Of a stretch of 18,643 nt of DNA, positions 14,851 to 18,643 are shown one piece after another. This DNA is from Acidobacteriaceae bacterium. GTDB lineage: Bacteria > Acidobacteriota > Terriglobia > Terriglobales > Acidobacteriaceae. The stretch covers positions 1 to 18,643 of the forward strand of contig JASIJX010000456.1 of NCBI GenBank assembly GCA_030049955.1, given 5' to 3'. The notes below the pieces were generated by a model that was not told the origin of the DNA, did not search any database, and saw only the letters and a list, made by a program, of their open reading frames with translations. Each line of letters opens with the position of its first letter. The first letter of the stretch is position 1. A program made the translations under genes and the position numbers.

Positions 14851-15989
14851 CTTGCGAAGCTCCAGCGGGCCTTCTCGAACCGCGCTATTGCATCTTCATC
14901 CACCTCGAAGCCGAGCCCCGCACCGTCAGGGATCACGATGTGGCCCTCCCGCATGCACAGCTCCGGCCGCAGGATGTCTCCCGTGTACCAGCGCGCACTG
15001 GGTTCGACGTCCGTCGGATAGGTGCAACCGGGATGTGCAGCCAGCACCAGAGCCTGCGCGCTGCCCACGCCAAGTTCCGGCATAGTCCCCATCCAAAAGG
15101 GCATGCGGTGCTGGCCACAAGCCTCGGCAACACGCAACGCCTCAAGAAAGCCGCCTACCCGTTGCAGCTTGATGTTCACAATGCGACAGGCGCCGGCCTT
15201 CGCCGCCTCGTGCACATCAGCCGCCGATTCAATGCCCTCGTCAAAGCAGAGCGGAGTTGTTATCTGGCGCTGCAACACGGCGGATGACTCGAGATCAGCG
15301 CGCGCGAAGGGCTGCTCGATCATCATCAGTCCGAAGTTGTCCAGTTCGCGCAGCGTGTCTATATCGGCGCTGTTGTAGTCGGCGTTCGCGTCCACAAAGA
15401 GGGGGATATCTGCAAACCATTCGCGCACTGCGCGGACGAGTTGGATGTCCTGTCCGCGCTTGATCTTGATTTTGAGACGGCAATAGCGCTTGGCGTCGTA
15501 TCGTTTGAGCGCGCCGTGCAGGTCGTCCAACGTAGGATAGAGCCCGACGGCCAGGCCCGATTCAATGGGCCTTCTCGGCAATGCGAAAAGATCGCCTATC
15601 GGTACATTCCGCTCGCGCGCCAGCAGTTCCCACGCCGCCGTTTCAAGAGCCACCCGCACAAACGGCGACAGTTCCGCGCTCAGCAGCCAGAGCTCGAACT
15701 CGCGCATCGTACGGAAGCGCATTCCGCATAGTACCGGTAGCACATTCAGCAGTTGGCGCTGGCAACCATCGGGCGTGTCCTGCGAGTAGAAGCCTCCAGG
15801 CATGGAGGATGACTCGCCCCATCCCAAGGTGCCTGCGCTGCGCAGCTTCACAAGCAGAGCTTCCTTGCACGAGACTTCGCCTGAGCTGATGCGGAATGGT
15901 TCGAGCATCGGTACAGCAACGCGCATCAGGTCGATTGCCTCGATCTCGATCGGTCCTGTCTGCTCCAGTTCCTCAACGGATAGCGGCAT
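14847..15989 (-). CDS. Enolase-superfamily enzyme of the OSBS/NSAR type (o-succinylbenzoate synthase / N-succinylamino acid racemase-like)
   Basis: The 380-residue protein has a capping domain (about 15-140, with PFRISSGEVSCKEALLVKLR) and a TIM barrel. It keeps the full muconate-lactonizing-type active site: a K-x-K pair at 173-175 (LKIKIKRG), metal ligands Asp200 (VDANADY), Glu225 (MIEQP) and Asp250 (FDEG), and the opposite-face Lys274 (NIKLQRVGG). From the recalled numbering of the Amycolatopsis NSAR, all four later residues are shifted by the same +11. The end (MGTMPELGVGSAQ, then GAGLGFEVDED) is also typical of this subgroup. Members use metal-stabilised enolates for dehydration, racemisation or cycloisomerisation. 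No menaquinone genes are nearby, so a role in o-succinylbenzoate synthesis is unlikely. It starts 3 bases after the aminotransferase stop (TGA-GCC-ATG), with AAAGG seven bases upstream. Confidence 0.88.
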   Translation of the reverse strand: MPLSVEELEQTGPIEIEAIDLMRVAVPMLEPFRISSGEVSCKEALLVKLRSAGTLGWGESSSMPGGFYSQDTPDGCQRQLLNVLPVLCGMRFRTMREFELWLLSAELSPFVRVALETAAWELLARERNVPIGDLFALPRRPIESGLAVGLYPTLDDLHGALKRYDAKRYCRLKIKIKRGQDIQLVRAVREWFADIPLFVDANADYNSADIDTLRELDNFGLMMIEQPFARADLESSAVLQRQITTPLCFDEGIESAADVHEAAKAGACRIVNIKLQRVGGFLEALRVAEACGQHRMPFWMGTMPELGVGSAQALVLAAHPGCTYPTDVEPSARWYTGDILRPELCMREGHIVIPDGAGLGFEVDEDAIARFEKARWSFAR

Positions 15990-15992
15990 GGC

Positions 15993-17255
15993 TCAGCCTT
16001 TTTCCCCATAATGCGCCGCAACCTTGCGAATGGCGGCGGCGATCTGCTCTACGTGCGCCTCCGTGTAGTTCTCATTCCAGTGGATTGCAATCACTTGGCT
16101 GAGCGCAGCTTCGGCGTTCGGGCATAGGCCGCGCTGAAACACCTGCGTGGAATACTCCGTGAGTGGATAGCCGCTCGTGCCGTAAGTGCAGGCTTCCGCA
16201 AATATCGGGGACATGTAAAGCGGATCGACGATATAGCGCACCCAAGCCGGTACGCCTTCCGCTATCAGCGCCTCGCCGAAGGTCTGCGCATCGGCGCCGG
16301 AGCGTTTGTCTACACGCAGCATGTAAAGCCAGTACACAGGATTTGTTCCCTCGGGCACGCGCGGCGCGCCGACGCCGTCGAGGCCGGCGATTTTTTCGCT
16401 CAACAGGGCGGCCGACCTGCGCCGCCGCTCAACGCTTGCGGCAACTTTTCCTAGCTGCGCCCACGCTACCGCTCCGCAAAGCTCGCTCATACGGTAGTTC
16501 TGCGAAAGAAACAGGAAACGGCAGGAACCGAGCGTGCCCGACTCGCGCGGCCAGGCTTTATCGGAGAATAGCAACGCACGCCGCGCATAGCCATCGTTGG
16601 CCGTAACCATCAGGCCGCCTTCGCCGCAGGTCATATGCTTGGTCTGCTGCAGGCTGAAGCACGCCATCGCTCCGATCGTGCCGACGAAATCGCCTTTGTA
16701 TTCGGCCCAGAAAGCCTGGGAGCAGTCCTCGATAAGGACGATTCCATGTTCTTCGCATAAAGAGTGCAGCTCATCGAGAGCGCAGGGCATTCCGGCAAGG
16801 TGAACGGCAATCACCGCACGCGTGCGCGAGGTGATCGCTTTTGCGACCGATGCTGGTTCGATCAGCATCGTCTCCGGGTCCACGTCCGCAAACACCGGAA
16901 TCGCATTCTGCCACAGCACCGGCAGAATGGTCCCGATATCCGTAATTGGAGGCACAATGACTTCATCCCCCGGTTCCAGATCGAGCGCCGCGACGGCGAG
17001 GTGCACGCATGCGGTGCCGCTTGAGCAAGCCACAGCGTGCGGGACGCCCAGCGCCGCGGCAAAATCACGCTCAAGACCTTTCACCATGCGGCCGCCATTG
17101 CGGCTCAGGCAGCCGCTGCGCAGCGCATCCAGCACGAGCGCTTCTTCTTCCGCACCGAACGTGCGTCCCGCGGCAGAAAAACAATTGGGCAGCGTGTCCC
17201 TGATTGATTTGGGTCCACCGCTGATTGCGAGCTTATCGTCCGCGGGCATTACCAT
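15993..17255 (-). CDS. DegT/DnrJ/EryC1/StrS-type PLP aminotransferase
   Basis: The 420-residue fold-type I enzyme is read from ATG 17253-17255, which has AAGGA close upstream. The longer frame to 17300 would run into the previous gene and lacks a site, and ATG 17247-17249 is an alternative. It has a family-typical N-terminus (LAISGGPKSIRD), the phosphate-binding CSSGTAC (78-84), EDCSQAF with Asp177 for the pyridine nitrogen, and the cofactor lysine Lys206 in SLQQTKHMTCGEGG. DegT enzymes usually transfer an amino group from Glu or Gln to a keto-sugar or keto-cyclitol. The N-terminal GGP pattern and QQTKH context recall the branch of scyllo-inosose and AHBA-synthase-like proteins, but this is memory-based. 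The preceding gene is a Gfo/Idh/MocA dehydrogenase that could make the keto substrate. The sequence shows no missing key residue. Confidence 0.92.
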   Translation of the reverse strand: MVMPADDKLAISGGPKSIRDTLPNCFSAAGRTFGAEEEALVLDALRSGCLSRNGGRMVKGLERDFAAALGVPHAVACSSGTACVHLAVAALDLEPGDEVIVPPITDIGTILPVLWQNAIPVFADVDPETMLIEPASVAKAITSRTRAVIAVHLAGMPCALDELHSLCEEHGIVLIEDCSQAFWAEYKGDFVGTIGAMACFSLQQTKHMTCGEGGLMVTANDGYARRALLFSDKAWPRESGTLGSCRFLFLSQNYRMSELCGAVAWAQLGKVAASVERRRRSAALLSEKIAGLDGVGAPRVPEGTNPVYWLYMLRVDKRSGADAQTFGEALIAEGVPAWVRYIVDPLYMSPIFAEACTYGTSGYPLTEYSTQVFQRGLCPNAEAALSQVIAIHWNENYTEAHVEQIAAAIRKVAAHYGEKG

Positions 17256-17283
17256 CGCATCCTTTTCCCTCTTCCTGTTTTTG

Positions 17284-18342
17284 TCAGGGCTTCTGCGCAT
17301 TGAGATAAATCACTCGGCCTTCCGTGGCACTCTGATACGCAGCCAGCGCCACTTGCACAGCGGCGCGCCCATCCTCTCCTGTCACCGAAGGCTCTCGATT
17401 TTCACGAATGGCATCGAAGAACTCCTGGTGCTGCCGTCGGTACGCCTCCATACGCACGCGCGAGAGCGCTCCTTCGCCCGCCCAGTCAATCGGCGCTTGC
17501 ACGGTGATCACCTTCCACTCACTTCCCTGCCCCAAACGCAGATCGCCATAGGCATCACAGTCCAGGTTCCCCGTCTCTCCTGCGATGAGTGACCGCGAAG
17601 CGGTGTGCGGAAATGCAGGCGAAGCGATGCCCCAGGAAGCCCAAAGCGTCGCCATGGCCCCATTTGCCAGCCCGAGCAGCACCATGCTTGAAACTTCATT
17701 GTTTGTGGAGGGGTCGCGCTGCACCTGGGCGCTGATGCTTACGATCTCGGCTCCACTGATCCAGCGAATGCGGTCGATGTTGTGCACTGCGTGGCCGATC
17801 AGGATGCCCACATTCTCCGGCAACGATTGCCACGCGGGCAGCGAGGCCAGGCCGCCGGCCGCCAGAATCTGCTCCTGCATCATGCGCACCTGACCGATGG
17901 CGCCGGCGCGCACCAGCCGATATGCTTCGAGGTTGCAATCGCGAAAGCGCTGCCCAAACATGATCATCAGACGCACGCCGGCTCTGCGCACTGCTTCCAG
18001 AATGCGGTCGCAGTCCTCGAGGGTGGTCGCCATCGGCTTATCAAGCAGAATGTGCTTACCTGCACGGGCAGCCGCAATTGCCTGCTTTGCGTGCGCCGCG
18101 TGCGGCGTGCTGATCAACACTGCATCCACATCCGGCCGCGCCAGCAGCGCCTCCACGCTCGGTTCCGCCACCATGCCATACTCTGCAGCAAGCGCCACGG
18201 CACGGTTTCCGCCGGCAATCGCCACCAGATGAGCGCCATGTGTATAGCGCTTCACCGTCTCCGCATTGGTGCGGCCCATGAACCCCGCGCCGATCAATCC
18301 TACTCTCAGGCCGACTCCTGGGCCCGCTCCCATGCTTTTCAT
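17284..18342 (-). CDS. Gfo/Idh/MocA family NAD(P)-dependent oxidoreductase
   Basis: The 352-residue protein has an N-terminal Rossmann fold with GLIGAGFMG (15-23). It carries the family motif as DKPMA (101-105, Lys102), where most members have EKP, and GHAVHNIDRIRW (183-194) with His187 and Asp190 in the usual H-x-x-D catalytic position. A C-terminal alpha/beta substrate domain follows. Members oxidise or reduce a hydroxyl of sugars, cyclitols or their derivatives. The ATG at 18340-18342 overlaps the upstream TGA by four bases, with GGAG seven bases before it. A second in-frame ATG (Met4) is less favoured. A 28-base gap to the aminotransferase gene places both in one transcript, and the pair suggests oxidation to a ketone followed by amination, or the reverse. 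The substrate is not visible. Confidence 0.92.
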   Translation of the reverse strand: MKSMGAGPGVGLRVGLIGAGFMGRTNAETVKRYTHGAHLVAIAGGNRAVALAAEYGMVAEPSVEALLARPDVDAVLISTPHAAHAKQAIAAARAGKHILLDKPMATTLEDCDRILEAVRRAGVRLMIMFGQRFRDCNLEAYRLVRAGAIGQVRMMQEQILAAGGLASLPAWQSLPENVGILIGHAVHNIDRIRWISGAEIVSISAQVQRDPSTNNEVSSMVLLGLANGAMATLWASWGIASPAFPHTASRSLIAGETGNLDCDAYGDLRLGQGSEWKVITVQAPIDWAGEGALSRVRMEAYRRQHQEFFDAIRENREPSVTGEDGRAAVQVALAAYQSATEGRVIYLNAQKP

Positions 18343-18643
18343 TGCTGCTCTCCGATATACGTGTCCAGATGGCCCAGTCCTTCAATCTCGGCGCGCAAAT
18401 GATCGCCCGCCCGCAGCGCGCGTCCGCGTGCGAAGCCCACTCCTTCCGGAGTGCCCATTACGATCATGTCTCCCGGATCGAGCGTAAGTACGGCGGTGAG
18501 CGCTGCGATTGTCTCCGGAATCTGAAAGATCATGTTCTTCGTATTCGAGTCCTGCATCAGCTCGTCGTTGAGCCATAGCCGCAGATCCAGATTTGCCGGG
18601 TTGGGGATCTCGTCTGTGGTCACAATTTCCGGTCCCAGCGGCG
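18339..18643 (-). CDS. Fumarylacetoacetate hydrolase (FAH) family protein, C-terminal part
   Basis: The frame enters from the right edge and ends at TGA 18339-18341, so only the last 100 residues are seen. It begins PLGPEIVTTDEIPNPANLDL, continues with LNDELMQDSNTKNMIF, and has GDMIVMGTPEGVGFARG. These match the second half of FAH-fold enzymes: the P-L-G-P-x-x-V-T start, the T-K-x-M-I-F helix and the G-T-P-x-G-V-G loop. The family cleaves C-C bonds in diketo acids, or decarboxylates or isomerises related keto acids, in a magnesium-dependent cytoplasmic reaction. One member type is 2,4-diketo-3-deoxy-L-fuconate hydrolase of non-phosphorylative sugar acid routes, which would fit the setting. 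It is the first visible gene of the operon and overlaps the next start by four bases. The promoter is outside the window. Confidence 0.92.
   Translation of the reverse strand, partial: PLGPEIVTTDEIPNPANLDLRLWLNDELMQDSNTKNMIFQIPETIAALTAVLTLDPGDMIVMGTPEGVGFARGRALRAGDHLRAEIEGLGHLDTYIGEQQ

Noticed and set aside
13387..15021. Plus-strand open frame of 544 codons
   Set aside because: It lies opposite the symporter and the end of the enolase-type gene. Its product is rich in Gln, His, Arg and Glu with no domain, as expected for the antisense of GC-rich membrane-protein codons.
17256..17300. Longer N-terminus of the DegT aminotransferase
   Set aside because: The added residues are charged and overlap the end of the oxidoreductase gene. 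The ATG at 17255 has a purine-rich site and directly precedes the conserved N-terminus.
1..18643. CRISPR array, tRNA or rRNA gene, insertion sequence or prophage
   Set aside because: No regularly spaced repeats, cloverleaf-like sequence, transposase or phage protein motifs were seen on either strand.

Overview
The window looks like chromosomal DNA of an acidobacterium, most likely class Terriglobia. This is inferred from a very large TonB-dependent receptor with an N-terminal carboxypeptidase-regulatory-like domain and no SusD partner, from secreted glycoside hydrolases around it, and from GC-rich coding sequence with typical Shine-Dalgarno sites. The species cannot be named from the sequence alone. 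No tRNA, rRNA, CRISPR array, insertion sequence or phage gene was seen.

Left part (1-2176): the 3' end of a class I fumarase / L-tartrate dehydratase beta-type gene on the plus strand meets an IclR-family regulator gene on the minus strand, with a short convergent overlap. The regulator is divergent from an M20 metallopeptidase related to carboxypeptidase G2. The 56-base gap between these two carries a candidate operator palindrome.

Middle part (2240-12284): a glycan-use locus. A GH20-type hexosaminidase (minus) and a GH39 lipoprotein (plus) diverge from a shared promoter region. The GH39 gene converges on a GH78-type alpha-L-rhamnosidase (minus), which lies downstream of the 1120-residue TonB-dependent receptor (minus). 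A strong hairpin terminator separates receptor and rhamnosidase. The set suggests binding and trimming of a heteropolysaccharide or glycoconjugate with rhamnose and N-acetylhexosamine, followed by import across the outer membrane.

Gap (12285-13122): about 840 bases without a convincing gene. It holds a near-consensus minus-strand promoter about 500 bases before the receptor start, which implies a long leader RNA.

Right part (13123-18643): a tight minus-strand operon, in transcription order: fumarylacetoacetate hydrolase family protein (cut by the window edge), Gfo/Idh/MocA dehydrogenase, DegT-type PLP aminotransferase, an OSBS/NSAR-like enolase-superfamily enzyme and a sodium:solute symporter. 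Junctions are a 4-base overlap, a 28-base gap, a 3-base gap and a 4-base overlap. The symporter marks it as catabolic. The combination of redox, amino transfer, enolization chemistry and C-C hydrolysis matches no standard pathway I can name, and is the best candidate for an undescribed system here. It may handle a sugar acid, an amino sugar or cyclitol, or an N-acyl amino acid, perhaps released by the glycan locus; that link is inference.
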